Positions 23,906-36,329 of a stretch of DNA of 64,000 nt are shown here, piece by piece. Position numbers and translations under genes: made by a program. A model generated the notes under the pieces. That model did no database searches, was not told where the DNA came from, and was given only the letters and a program-made list of their open reading frames with translations. Source of the stretch: Trichobilharzia szidati (Eukaryota; Platyhelminthes; Trematoda; Strigeidida; Schistosomatidae). The stretch lies in assembly GCA_944472155.2 (NCBI GenBank), contig OX235273.1:31159204-31223203 (forward strand), given 5' to 3'. Positions within the stretch are counted from its first letter, which is position 1. Every line of letters starts with the position of its first letter.

Positions 23906-25084
23906 GATCACAGAAGTTCTGCATTAAATTATTTAGATGCTATGGGGAAAAGGAAAGGGTGCATAACGAATATCAATCTAACAAAATCTCAATTGACGTG
24001 GGCAGGCAGGTGAATGCGAAATTCTTCTTTCTGCTCATCTCATGACATTTCAGCTCAGACACATAATTCAAACAGTGTGTGAGTTAACCATTTGCGAACA
24101 CTGTATGCCATGCAAATTATGGCCATTGAATTCTTGGATAAAATATTTGTTTCGTTACTACACCATTTCGCCCTCACTTTTAATCCTTATCTCTAGGATC
24201 TTCCATAAAATTCCTCCTAAATACATTTTGATTTCTGACCTAGAATATCATAACATATTATCAGCTTTCGTTTATGTATTCATCAATGTGCTTACCATCT
24301 AGAATATGAAACAAAACAAAATTCGTAATTACTGGTCACATGTTAATATTTAATATATCAAAGGAAACTATATTTTCGGTGTTATTAACAAAATGTGATT
24401 GCGTAACACACAGTTGAACAGATGACAATGGACGAAAAGATACTAGTTTATACATCTAAAAATAAAATCACTAGAATATAAGGCTAACTTAATTAAAATG
24501 TATGGACCTCATTTTGTTCACCTTACACAAATGTGTATTCATTGTGCCTCTCAACGATTATTTCACGATATATAATTGGGGACTATTGTCTCGTTTCCGG
24601 GAAGGAATTGAAAGAATAAAATTTGAAATGGTACTCACGATCGTCTCTTTCTTTACGAAATAGATCTGTGGACAATATGCGTAACATTAGTCTGTCAATT
24701 CTTTTAATTAATCCAATAAATTATTATCTATAGTTAATAGATTATTTGATGGTATACACATATTTCGACAAATATGTGCAATAAACGTAGACTCAGTGGC
24801 AGTATGTAATTCCACATTGGCTCTATGTCATATCAGTTGACATAATTGTGGTCAATAATTTATGTTCGAAACACAATCGAGTAAATAATACTCTTTCACC
24901 TTGACATATATCCGACAGACAAATTTATCCTGCGTATTAGGTGAATAAGAAGCCGAATGTTCTAATGCATTCAAACAGGTACATCCGAGTTTATTTTATC
25001 AAATAAATAACAAGCAGGAGATTGAAGTGTGGCTCCCTTTCATCATAATCGAGTAGAATTCACCTTGAAAAGTTAACATGTTAA
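23906..25084. other. Gene-poor stretch containing a dispersed repeat
   Basis: No supported gene. The part 24385-24580 (AAAATGTGATTGCGT, CAGATGACAATGGACG, TTCACCTTACACAAATGTG) resembles 28095-28285 and marks a second diverged repeat pair. Confidence 0.45.
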
Positions 25085-25270
25085 TCAAAAAGATACATGA
25101 ATTCCTGTCGTTTAAGATAAATGACTGAACGATGATGTCTTCATTTTTCTTCTGTACAAAAAATAAATGGATGATACTTGTTCTGTCTCTGATGAGGATT
25201 GCTCGACTGATGAATTCCATAGACAACTTAACTGTTGCCACATATCTACATGCTTTCCAATGGATAAGGG
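25085..25270 (+). repeat. Dispersed repeat, copy 2
   Basis: Counterpart of 23735-23905 (GACTGAACGATGATGTCTTC, TTAACTGTTGCCACATATCT). Confidence 0.5.
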
Positions 25271-26300
25271 CTCAAGTTTTACGTTTGATTTCCCGGGTGA
25301 GATAAAAAAGACGTAGTTCTTCATAAAGAAGCTAGAATTAACAACAACGAATCTGATAAGGGAAGTACTCTGTATACGATAGTTCACTACCTTCAAGTAT
25401 AGACAGAGAACAATCCATCCGAGGTTCTGAAAATTATATTAGCCACATGCAAAGTTTATGGTTCGCTAAGGTTGTTCCGTGTTTGCAGCTGTGAGAATAA
25501 ACTCCTTATCTTCAGAGTTCACAGTAGAAAACACTTGCTATAGTGACATGCTGAGTTGTATGAATGAAGAAAATCACATCAATATCCATTACGTGTATAA
25601 TATGCTAATTTCCATCAATCTGCTTTGTTCATCTAACATCCGTCATGATGGGAATGTCTCAAGTGTTATTGTATGTTATATCACTTTCGAAATGCTAAAA
25701 GTGGTGTTCGACTACTTGAATAATGGTAAATTTGAAAGGGCTGCTGTGGAGCGGATTAGATAACAACCTCTATAGATCCTGCTTGAAATGACTAAATAAG
25801 AGTACCTGATTTTCACTGTGTTCATATTTCTTAAGAGTTTAAGTTCATCATTTTCTGATAGATCAAACGTAATCTGCTGGAAGAAGTGTCAAATGAGGAG
25901 TTGCTGATTAAAATTACTAGAAGACTAATTCATTTGAGTAAAATGTTTATAACCATTTAAAACTTGTAATAATTATGTCACACAGCACGACTTGTTTGAA
26001 TTGCATAAGCAACAATAACTGTCGAAAAAACTGTCGAAATATTTTCACAGAAATTCACTAACTCACCTAGGGTAACTGTATTCAGGAAAACACTTGTATA
26101 TTAATCAGTGAGCTAGGTGAGTTGATTGAGCTACATTTTACCGATTTCTAAATGCGGCTATACTGTTGTCTCTCAGTCATACACACATATGCTTGTGCAA
26201 CCTTCGCTTTTTCTCCGTTATCAGTAAAACATTTACTGTAATTTAATTAATAATGGTACACTTTCTGTCCATGAACCTCTGCTTTTGGAAAACACAAAAG
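25271..26300. other. No gene recognised
   Basis: An open stretch at 25479-25763 is preceded by a splice-acceptor-like TGTTTGCAG but has no recognised domain and no partner exon. Otherwise AT-rich. Confidence 0.4.
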
Positions 26301-26589
26301 ATTGAGCGAAGAAATATTTACTTTTCAATTAGATCCTCTTCTCTGGCTCTACTCTAATATATATAGCATTTTTACAATACACAACAATTTACCAAACAAG
26401 TGGTGATATGTTTGTTAACAATATTTAAACAGTGTCGAAATGTCAATGGGTAGATAATTAACGCAGAAAATCAATACACATTTAAAAAATAGAAATGGAT
26501 AGAATAAATTAATTTTACAAGAATAACACGTAATTAAAGATGAAGCGGTCAAAATAAAAATAAAATAAAATAATTTGGACAATTATAAT

Positions 26590-26910
26590 TTAATAGGGGG
26601 AGGGGAGCGACGTAGTCCTGTCTTGTAAGGATGGCCACGGTAAGCAAAGTGGCTGTACAAATTTCTTCTGTACACATAGGCTTGGCTTCTTAAGGTGGAT
26701 TCCGATTGCTTCTGCTGTCTGTAGAAGACGAACTCTTAGAGCAAAGTTGAGATTAGTCGGAATGCGATAAATGATTTTGAATGCAGTATTCACATCAACC
26801 TTGTGCTCGGTATCAACAAGGTGTGCTAAAATAGAACTCCGAATAGATTTTGTTTGTCCCTTGCTTAACCACGCTGGATGATGTTCAGAAATACGACGAT
26901 GAAACTGCCT
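26590..26910 (-). pseudogene. PLE GIY-YIG C-terminal part, left arm
   Basis: Minus strand: QFHRRISEHHPAWLSKGQ, SIRSSILAHLVDTEHKV, NLNFALRVRLLQTAEAIGIH, KKFVQPLCLPWPSLQD. It matches the C-terminal end of the PLE at 49.9-50.2 kb. The HRRISEHHP block belongs to the second half of the GIY-YIG nuclease. The GxSYIG start of the domain is missing, so the fragment cannot be active. The frame is open to its stop at 26590. Confidence 0.85.
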
Positions 26911-27135
26911 AATACCGAGCACAAGGTTGATGTGAATACTGCATTCAAAATCATTTATCGCATTCCGACTAATCTCAACTTTGCTCTAAGAGTTCGTCTT
27001 CTACAGACAGCAGAAGCAATCGGAATCCACCTTAAGAAGCCAAGCCTATGTGTACAGAAGAAATTTGTACAGCCACTTTGCTTACCGTGGCCATCCTTAC
27101 AAGACAGGACTACGTCGCTCCCCTCCCCCTATTAA
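26911..27135 (+). pseudogene. PLE C-terminal part, right arm
   Basis: From TEHKVDVNTAFKIIYRIP to the stop at 27133-27135 the right arm encodes the same residues as the left arm. The ISEHHP block is missing here, so this copy is shorter by about 90 bases. The exact protein identity of the arms points to a recent or conversion-maintained duplication. Confidence 0.85.
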
Positions 27136-27435
27136 ATTATAATTGTCCAAATTATTTTATTTTATTTTTATTTTGACCGCTTCATCTTTAATTACGTGTT
27201 ATTCTTGTAAAATTAATTTATTCTATCCATTTCTAATTTTTTAAATGTGTATTGATTTTCTGCGTTAATTATCTACCCATTGACATTTCGACACTGTTTA
27301 AATATTGTTAACAAACATATCACCACTTGTTTGGTAAATTGTTGTGTATTGTAAAAATGCTATATATATTAGAGTAGAGCCAGAGAAGAGGATCTAATTG
27401 AAAAGTAAATGTTTCTTCGCTCAATCTTTTGTGTT

Positions 27436-30400
27436 TTCCAAATGTCTAAATGGGGATATTTTCTATATTGAAACCTCTGCTTTGTTAACATACACATAAA
27501 TGGATATATATATTTATGTATATATATATATATATATGTACATATGAATTCTGGGCCTGGCTCTGTGACATGTATGCATTACGAATAAACGGTCACCATG
27601 AATAGACCACTTGATTTCAAGTGGAAATCTAGAGGACACATCGATTATCACACTTTTTGTGATAACGTTTACTTTGTCTTTATGGCTGAATTTACTCTTG
27701 TTGTCCTATTTCCCTTTCAAGTATTATGGCTTTTTGCAAAGACAAGTTTTCGACTGAAACATTAGATCTATAATTTGTAAGCTTCTAACTCATATTTTAT
27801 GATAGAATATTTTGAAGGGATTCAGCTCACTAGTTAAATTACAGCTGTTATTCTAAGCTTTGAATTTGGAGAATTTTGACTAGCCAAATTTCAATTTATC
27901 GGTACATTAACGAAGTGACAGCAATTACGGTATATATCGGAGACTGATATAGTGTGCCGCACTTCAACCTCATTTTCATATTTTCACTAGTGTCCATTAC
28001 ATTCGATGATTAAGTTGGAAAGCAAAAATGTATACCTATGACGTTCGCTTGATAAAATTCAATAAAGTGAAACAAACCAGTCATACAATAACATCTGCAA
28101 AATGTGATTGTGTCACACTCCTATGAGCATATGTCAGATGACAAGATGACACTAATTTATGCATTTAGAGCAAAATACCTTAGAATAAATAATATGGGGT
28201 CTATTTTTGCCCGTCACACACAAATGTAAATCGTTGATGATCTTCCAACCATTATTTCATAATAAATGAACAAGAAATTCTCTTTCTATTTAGTGTAGAT
28301 ATAACAGAATTAAAGTTCATATTCTACATACATTTAGCAACTGAAAGAATGACATTGGATGAAATCCGTAAAAAATGTGAATTGATTAGCATACAAAGTT
28401 AGAAGACCATGTCATAATATGAACGCGTCTCAATTCTGCACATTAGTTCTCTGTTGAAATACATATTAAAGCCAGATGAAGACTTATTTGGAAACCATAA
28501 TGTTCGCTTGTAGCTTATTTTCCGTGAAAATACTGCAGTTGTCGGAAGGACGATTAGATCTGACATTCGATCTTTTCTGGTTCGTTTCACACCATTTTCG
28601 GAACATTTCTCTATGTTTTACGAAAATACTTCTCAGTTAAATGCTCAGGATTTGGTGTTTATGGTCATCTTATAGGTTTTTAGTTCTCACTTTTCATCAT
28701 TTCACTAGCGTACCACTATGTTAAACCTCCCACTCTCTAATTTCACCCGAAATGACTACCTATGTGCTGATATTCACAGTTGATACAGTGCCAGTAATTT
28801 AGTTTCAGATCTTTGGACCCTATACATAACACAATGCATTTAACTCAGTCAGCTTGAATGAATTTTACTTAAACTAAGAAAGCCACTTACCATTTCGTAG
28901 ATAATTCTTGTTCTGAATTTTATTTATTCGATGGAAGACGTAGTAGGTTTCCTATTTAGGAAATTCTATTTAGAGTTCTGTTTTCATTCATTTTAACAGA
29001 TGATATTCCCAAACTTCTTTTATCAAGGTGTTTCAACATGAGATTGAATTGTACATTCACTTTGATTCACCGAGCAGAAAGTTGGCAATTCCCTACCCGA
29101 TAGCTTTTCCGGTTGAATGTTATCGATAACATAAGCGACAGATACCAAAATAACTTACACAATTTCACTGAAATGACAAGGGATATCATTGATGAAATCA
29201 ATCAAAGTTGTGAGAATATTCTATCATGAAAAATCCCTGAAGGGAATAAAATTACAACAGACATCTTTGCCGCGTTTTCAAGAAAAAAACCTTGGTACTT
29301 TGATATTAGGGCTTTAAACGATTTCGATTATTTCATATAGCGTCAAATTTATGTAATTTTGTCTGCTGAGAATTTAATACTATTTGAGTGACTATTAGTA
29401 CTTGACATGTGCGAAAATTTGTATTCCTCTGAATCACAATTCTCAATGTTGTCAACTAACTATCATAGAGTTGTTTTGTCCTGATAGCCATTTACTTTTC
29501 CTGATACTTTGTAATCCTAATATTTAAATTTACCATTGAACGCGTTCAAATGTGATATTTGATGACATCGCGTTCTATTCACTTATTCAAAAGGCAGAAA
29601 TTATAAACCCACTCAATCGGGAATCAGTGAGTGTATTTTAATATTGCCCAATCTATCAGCTAATCGTTCCCAGTTTATCGTCCGTGGTAGTAATACCTGC
29701 AAAATTAAAGATGCGGAATCAGTAAATCTCTTGATCTGGATAATCTTGTGGGATACTCACCGATGGTCATCAGTGAGATGCTGGGGGTTGTTCGGGTTTT
29801 GAGGTGTATATTTTTTTGAAGAAATGACAGGGGACAATTTACCTACGCTGAGTAGTCTTCCATGAATTCTTAGCCATTCTTCATCCACGATATTTATTAT
29901 TTCTCCAATATTCGAATAATTGAAGTAAAAAAGCGTCGATTTAAGCGCAATCATTCAGTTTTTGAACACATAATGGAAGCATAAAGGCTGTTTGTGATAC
30001 TGTGATACTTCTGATCTTAAGGTTAACTGAGATTCCTTTCCCTAAGTGTAAGAATCCCTGATCTTCTTCGACTTGCTTCATGAGTCTCTATGTGCATAAA
30101 TTTCCAAAATTCTCACTTACAAAAGTCACCTGAATAAATGCAAAATTTACTGAACAATAACCTATTGCCTCACACGGTGCGCCATCTGTTAACTCTTCAT
30201 TGCTTTCTGACTCTTGTGAGAACCATGTTGAATCAGTTCTGTAGAAATCGTTGAGACACCGAAAATTCTTTGGTTAAAATAGAATAAACGGGATATTTTA
30301 TGTTTGTTTTCCAAAACATGTCGAAAATTCAAAGCAATCTCAGGCCAACATTGAATGTGAAGTTCGCAAATGTTACAAAAATAAGAAAATTAAATCATAG

Positions 30401-32745
30401 GTTATACATTTCGTGTGCAACTAAATGTACTTCACTACTGCACTAAAATCATGACTATAAACGTGATTTGGACTAGTAAATTTGATCTCAAACAACATCT
30501 TGCAAGTAATACTGATTCACTGTGATGTTAACAACAAGAAATAATTATGGAAATTACTTCCATGCATAAAATGAGTTGTTGGGTATGCAAGCTAATCTGT
30601 CTAATGATAGGTTGCAGCTCGCCTGGCTTAAATAAACGCATATCACTTTACATGCGTATTGTTCAGAACCAAAACCTATGAATGAGGTCTGCTGGAGGAG
30701 ATGAATATATATAAGTTGTGTCGTATGTCACATTTCAATGTGAAATTAGGTGTAGCATTACGATGAAAGTTTCAAATGTTTTCTCTTTGTGAGAAATTGA
30801 GAACTTCAGATATTCAGATTGTTTGCTGCCCATTACAGTGATTATCATTCTTTTATTAATACGTCTGGGTGAAGAAATTATTATACGATAGTCATGTAAC
30901 AATGGACAATTTTAAAAATCTTTAATCTTCCTCTTCACATAAAATATGCAAGCCTATTCCATAGCTTGTTAATCATTTTCTTAAGAGGTTTGACATAAAA
31001 ATGGTCAACAAGCTTTGCTTGGTTGTGTTTCAATGTCTGTTTCATCGGTTCCAAAGTAATACACAACAGTGACCACAGAAAACATCTATGAGGAAAACAT
31101 TTCGTCAGATATTTCAAATGGACCCACTGTCACTTATTGCATACGCTTTCTTTTAATCATTTAAAACTGAGAGCTGTTGCAAGATATTTTACTGCAAGCT
31201 CCAGAATAAAGGTGCTAGAATAATTTCCTTGAAGGTTTTTGGGAAAAATGTATCCTGGATTGACTAAAAATTCTCCGATTCCTCCATGAACTTTGGTAAA
31301 TTGTTGATAAACGGGTACGTTCTGCTTGATCAACGTCATTTTTTACAAATAAAGTGAAGATGTTCATACTAGTCTATTTTTACAAGTTATTGAAATATTT
31401 GCTTCAGATTCACTGAATAAATATTCGTGCTCTATTCAGTAGGCAATGATTGTTATTCAGCTGTAAGCATAAACAGTTTCTGTTCAGCAAACATTGCAAT
31501 GTATTTTTATTTTAATATGGTGGTATAATGTGTCACAAACAAAATAACCATTCATTTTTTTGAATATTTAAGATTTAATTTAAACCAATAAGTTTTACTT
31601 CCCTGTCTCGAAGCATCTGATGAGCTACTACATTTTGAATCTACTTGTTACCTTACTTTAAATGACTACTGACTTCACTAAGTGTTTAAGAAAAATAGTC
31701 ATATTATTATTTTTACGAAAACCACAAACTCACTCAATTCTATCACGAGGAGAATATTTACAGACGAAGTAAAAGTAAATAAGAAGCTTTGATTAATTAT
31801 GAATTTGTTGTATATTGACTTCTACACTGCCTGATCTCATTTATAGCTGCACACATATGCATAGATAATTAACGGAACGTTGATCGATCACAGTGTCATC
31901 AAACAGACACAAAACAAACAAATAATATTTCACTGCATAATTCCTAATACTTCAAATCAATCGTCAAAGTCAAGAATAAATTTGCGCTGAGAAAATTATA
32001 ACTGGGAAGCCATATAATGATGCTTGAAAGGGAATCTGTTCCAACCAACGTTTGCTTATATAGAGACCAGATCGTCAGCTTGGGTCTCATTATTAAATAC
32101 CACTGACTACATCAAAAAGTTGAACAGCATTCCATGGGATAATCAAAACTCCAAAAATCACAAAGAGGCAAAGATGGCGCAGAGAAAATAGAAAAAGAGT
32201 TATTCAGCATACTTAAAATGCACACGATATTTCCTAAAGTATTTGAATTTCATCAGCGTGTTTGAGCATATACGCCTAGTGTATGGGCTACCTAAATCTC
32301 ATTAGCGAAACATACCAGTAGATGTGGTTTTAGACATTGGTAATACAGCATTTCACGAAGAAGCAAGCTGATTAACGGATATACCGAAGTTGCAGCAAAC
32401 AGAAATGTTTGAAAATGACTTAAATGACACCTACGAATTCGTAGAAAAATTGAGATAAAAAGGTCATTGATGAGACAATGATATCTCTGAACGACACTTC
32501 TGTATTCAATAAAGTAACTTCATTTGAGACCATGGATTTCATCTGTGCATCTATGTTAAGAAATGGTATGAGAATGTACAGAACTTGCACTGTCAGATTA
32601 ACAACAAGATTTTTGCCCTTATAATCACTCTTCTAACTGATAGATTTACGCAAAACTTTCACTTTCACTCTCCGAAAACATTGGCTAGAGGTTGTGCTAA
32701 GTCGTGAATTGGCAGAAGTTAGAATTCATGGGCTGGCCATTGGAT
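27436..32745. other. Long gene-poor AT-rich stretch
   Basis: No supported gene in 5.3 kb. It contains a (TA)n tract at about 27503-27546 and, at 28095-28285, the diverged partner of the repeat at 24385-24580. At about 31890, CACAGTGTCATCAAA recalls the hairpin of the tandem units at 47-63 kb, but too little matches to call a copy. Open frames are short. Confidence 0.45.
27503..27546. repeat. (TA)n simple repeat
   Basis: TATATATATATATATATATG-type tract just right of the PLE palindrome. Confidence 0.85.
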
Positions 32746-32956
32746 CGGGTCCCAGTGGCTTAATGGTATACGAGCTCGCCTTGTAACCAGAAGGTCCTGG
32801 GTTCGAACCCTGGTGGGTGCGTACTGATGAAGAGTCCAAAACTAGGACGAAACAACTGCCCAGTACTCCCAGGTTTTCCAGTGGTTCTCTAACCAATGTC
32901 AGCTCATGATGAAATCCTGTAACCAATCAACCGAATCCCTACAAACCAACACTTGA
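32746..32956 (+). mobile_element. SINE with tRNA-like head and hammerhead-like segment, upright
   Basis: The head at 32746-32820 has the A-box-like TGGCTTAATGG and a perfect B-box GGTTCGAACCC. It is followed by the hammerhead-like segment (32824-32853) and the 3' body CAGTACTCCCAGG, GTGGTTCTCTAACC, ATGATGAAATCCTGTAACC and ACAAACCAACACTTGAA. The build resembles the SM-alpha-type SINEs of schistosomes, which are known to carry a hammerhead just after the tRNA-like part. It is the reference copy for the foldbacks at 9.7 and 50.3 kb. The head differs from that of SINE-A and SINE-B. Confidence 0.8.
32824..32853 (+). ncRNA. Hammerhead-ribozyme-like core in the SINE
   Basis: CTGATGA (32824-32830), AGA, GTCC (32834-32837), GGAC (32845-32848), GAAAC (32849-32853). 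Both catalytic strands are present, but three extra bases precede stem II and I cannot draw a clean stem I. It is probably a relic or a poor ribozyme. Confidence 0.5.
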
Positions 32957-35224
32957 ATAAATTACGGTTCTATTTTACCTACAAAGATATGTGGTGTGCA
33001 TACTAACGATAAGAATTGAAATTTGTTGGGTTCAAATTGACTTATAATGTGTCATTAAGATTCATTACTGTAGAAAAAAAGGTACTGGAAAATGAGTCGG
33101 CTTAAATATCTCTTGTTGAAAATGAGAACTTATAAATTGCAGGAATAAAAACAAACTGTACACCAAAATATGACTCACTTTGCTTCACTGCAGTGACAAT
33201 AAATATCAAAGGTAGTGGTTAACAAAGCTAATTAACCTATTATTGTATTATTAACAGAATTATTACCATTACTAATATTATTACTTTGATCGTCAATATA
33301 AGGTGAGGAGATCAACGTCTTCCACATTAGGAAAGTTCATTAATTCCTAAATGGAAAATAAAATACTAAAGCAGGTAAAATCTAGCGATTCGAACATCTT
33401 CACGTTACTGACATTCACTTCAAAGCGAATAGAAAACACACGTGTTGGATTATTTAAACCGCATAGCGTTTACAAGCTTTCTGGCTATTATGTTATCATA
33501 CCTCATTCTTTGTATAAACTGCTATCTGTTTGTAATGCACTCAGCTAATTGTGTGACTTTCATAAAGTGCTGTCTGTAAATTTCCATATCAGTATTTTAA
33601 TTTTCAACATAAGTTATGTTTTCAATTTCGTGAGGTAAGATACACCACCAGTCTGTGTTTCCTTTAACACCTAGAATCACGAAACTTTCTGGTTTTGACG
33701 AGAAAGTGAAGGTAAATGAAGGCGAATATGTATAGACTGAGATTCCGTCTCTTCGAGTACATGAATCTAGGTTCCTTCTCTCCACATTTCTTCCCTACTG
33801 TAAACTAAAAGATACTTCGAAGAAATAGTTCCCTAACCAGTGATAATAACGTTTAGAGACCACTTTAAAATTCGCTGAATAATTTTAATTCTTCCTCAGT
33901 TATTCGGAGAATGGTTCACACAATTTATTCATTTTGAAATCACATGTGGTGTACGAATAAATCTGAAACATTTCATCACTTATCTACATTTCCCTAAGTC
34001 GATGAATATAATTTAAAATAAGCTGTCACCCAGTTTTCATGCCACCATTGTCCTTACTTGCATCTACTACAGCACAAACATAAAAACATCAGACAGAAAT
34101 CTAAGACAACTCATGGCATTTGTGAGAAATTCATAAGTATCAAGTATTCGAATAACATGAATGTTTGAATAAATTTATATGGGGAAATTTAAAGTAGCAG
34201 TCCATTGCTTTGCGAGCAGTATTGTGTAGAATCATGACATAATATATGGCTGGCGATAGATCATCAGATGTAACAAGTGTTCTTTGTGCAGACGATAAAG
34301 TTCAGAGGGACAAATAGCAAATCCTCAACCTTTTGTTGAATACGGACGGTTAAAGTATGTTTGCAAAGCATTCTGACGAAAAATATGTTTCATCAATGGA
34401 GTAGTGGCGTATTGGTGTGGCCAGTTATGAGCAGTTCTACAGAGAATTATTCACAGTCTGTTAGTTGATAATTGCAAAGAAATCAGTTTCAAAAACACCA
34501 GCTAGGATTTAACTTGATCGATTCCACAGCCTGGAACATACTTAAAGAAATAAACAAATCTGACCTTTTCCCTTAGTGCGAACAATAATACATCAGAATA
34601 TTTCATCACTACTTATATCATTGTCAAGATATATCTGAATAAAAAATAGTTTTCAAAACCGGGTAACATTTGTCAAGGAATCAGTAATGAATATATCATC
34701 AGTTTCAGACTTCAATGTATTTAATCGCTGGACATACAGAAAAATCCTAACGAGGTATGAAAATCATGCAGAATTTTAAACGAAGATTCCAAATGAAAAT
34801 AAAATCGGAGATACATAAAAAAGTTTTGTACTGATCACCATAACGCATGACTATTAACTAGGCTCTACAACAAACTTCGGTGATAACGGCATTTGTGGCT
34901 AGAGTCAACCTGCGAAACACATCTTTGCACAAAAGTCACGGTGAAAATTCTATGCGACTTCTATGTAGGTGAGGCTAAGAGAATTTTCCTGATTTAACAA
35001 GATATTGTCAGAGATTTGTGAGTTAAACACTGGTTAAGTAATTGCAGCTTTAGACTCAATTCTAATAACAGTTTTCTCCAGCTATTGCAATCATGCGTAG
35101 TAATTAAATACGTTAAGAAAGTTTTACGTTGGTCGACCTCCATCAGAAGTTAAATGAACACGAAATTCAAACAAACTAGCGCTCATTTTGCCAGCTTGAA
35201 ACCAAATTCAGGTAATATTTTAAT
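32957..35224. other. Gene-poor AT-rich stretch
   Basis: No supported gene and no recognised repeat. The longest frames (33351-33548 plus, 33597-33785 minus) have no recognisable domains. Confidence 0.45.
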
Positions 35225-35471
35225 TAGTTTATACTTCATTATAAATTATTTAAATTAATCCCAGCGTGTTAAGAAAATCAAAACAAGATTTTTCTGAACG
35301 TTTCGCTGTGTAAGCCACAGCTTCTTCAGCAGAAAAAATCTTGTTTTGATTTTCTTAACACGCTGGGATTAATTTAAATAATTTATAATGAATCAATCTG
35401 ACTCGGCGCTCAAATTATTTCAGGAAGTTCGTAACACCTACGGCCTGGAAACCTATAATAGTTTATACTTC
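35225..35471. mobile_element. Foldback insertion with target-site duplication and hammerhead apex
   Basis: The arms 35235-35296 and 35330-35392 are reverse complements over about 62 bp, with a one-base bulge in the A/T run. The direct repeat TAGTTTATACTTC occurs at 35225-35237 and 35459-35471, so about 221 bp were inserted as one unit. The apex (35297-35329), read on the minus strand, is a hammerhead-like core. The right arm is followed by a single-copy 3' part (GACTCGGCGCTC, GTAACACCTACGGCC). The build matches that of the foldback at 9.7 kb. Confidence 0.85.
35284..35342 (-). ncRNA. Hammerhead ribozyme candidate, minimal stem III
   Basis: Minus strand: CTGAAGA (35329 to 35323; position 7 of CUGANGA is free), one extra A, stem II GCTGTG-GCTTA-CACAGC, then GAAAC (35304 to 35300), GTT and CAG. 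The predicted cleavage lies after the second U of GUU, complementary to 35297. Stem I, CAAGAUUUUUUCUG with CAGAAAAAUCUUG, pairs fully apart from one bulge and closes right on the core. Stem III has just two pairs (AC/GU) and no loop, as in the hammerheads described in Penelope-like elements. The extra A before stem II also agrees with that type, as far as I recall it. Confidence 0.65.
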
Positions 35472-36325
35472 GTTTGGTGAGATTCTAACGAAGGAACTGA
35501 GTTTTGATTGATCAGCTACACAAATAATCGGATATCATCACAGTTAACGCGTTAACAGTGCGTTTTTAGCCAATTAGTTTTGGGTTCTAATCAGGTCCCA
35601 TATACGTCAACCTGCTAAGCTGACCAGCATCACAAGCCATCGTTGAGTATGTGGAACTCATGGCCTGTCACGTAATAAATCTAAACAACGTCATTGAGTT
35701 TTATCACTGGTATCAGTATTCCAATGCAGGTCCAAAACGTATTTTTCATACATTCAATGCACATTTTTAACGGGAACATAATTTAATTTTTACTTGTCAG
35801 CAGTGTTTCATCCTCTCCATATACGTTTAGTTAGCTTTCACATTATTCGAATTCCTCCGAATGTCTAAATATTTTGAAGGGATTTATGGTTAATAGTTAT
35901 GCTGGTGACTTGAGTATCGTATGGCATTGATTAGGTCAGGAATAAAGCATCATGTTAGATTCTTCAGCTGAATCAAACACTTTATTCAATAATCTCGAAT
36001 AAACTTCGGCGATGTAGAAGTCTGTTCATTTCATGCTATTTAGGTGAAAGTGACATTTCACTCTTAGAAATGCACTCCCAATTATAGGTGTGATTGTTCA
36101 GAATTGTGCGAAATTCTGACCGCAAAAATATCAACCTACCTCGGTCAGCTGAATAAATTGGAGTAAATGCATTTCTAGAGCAGTATTTGATAAGGAAGCA
36201 ATGGAGAAGTAATTCTGATTGATAATGAAATCTAAAGTGTGAATTTTATCCTACTTAGGACTGCTTCATAATCAACAAAGTCAAACACAAAAGCAGTATC
36301 AACTAGGTATTCATAGGTAGTGAAG
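35472..36325. other. No gene recognised
   Basis: AT-rich, no notable open frame or repeat. Confidence 0.45.
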
Positions 36326-36329
36326 AAGT

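Larger units (their letters stand above)
26301..27435. repeat. Palindrome made of two PLE 3' ends
   Basis: The left arm (about 26301-26820) and right arm (about 26911-27432) are reverse complements for about 520 bases with very few differences. They are separated by about 90 unpaired bases that extend the left copy's coding part. Each arm holds the end of a PLE frame plus its 3' untranslated region. The arms begin in the GIY-YIG region and end at the same outer point (GATTGAGCGAAGAAA and its complement). Confidence 0.9.

Noticed and set aside
25479..25763. Possible exon: open frame preceded by TGTTTGCAG.
   Set aside because: No known domain, no donor site or neighbouring exon in the same frame, and such acceptor-like strings are common in T-rich DNA.
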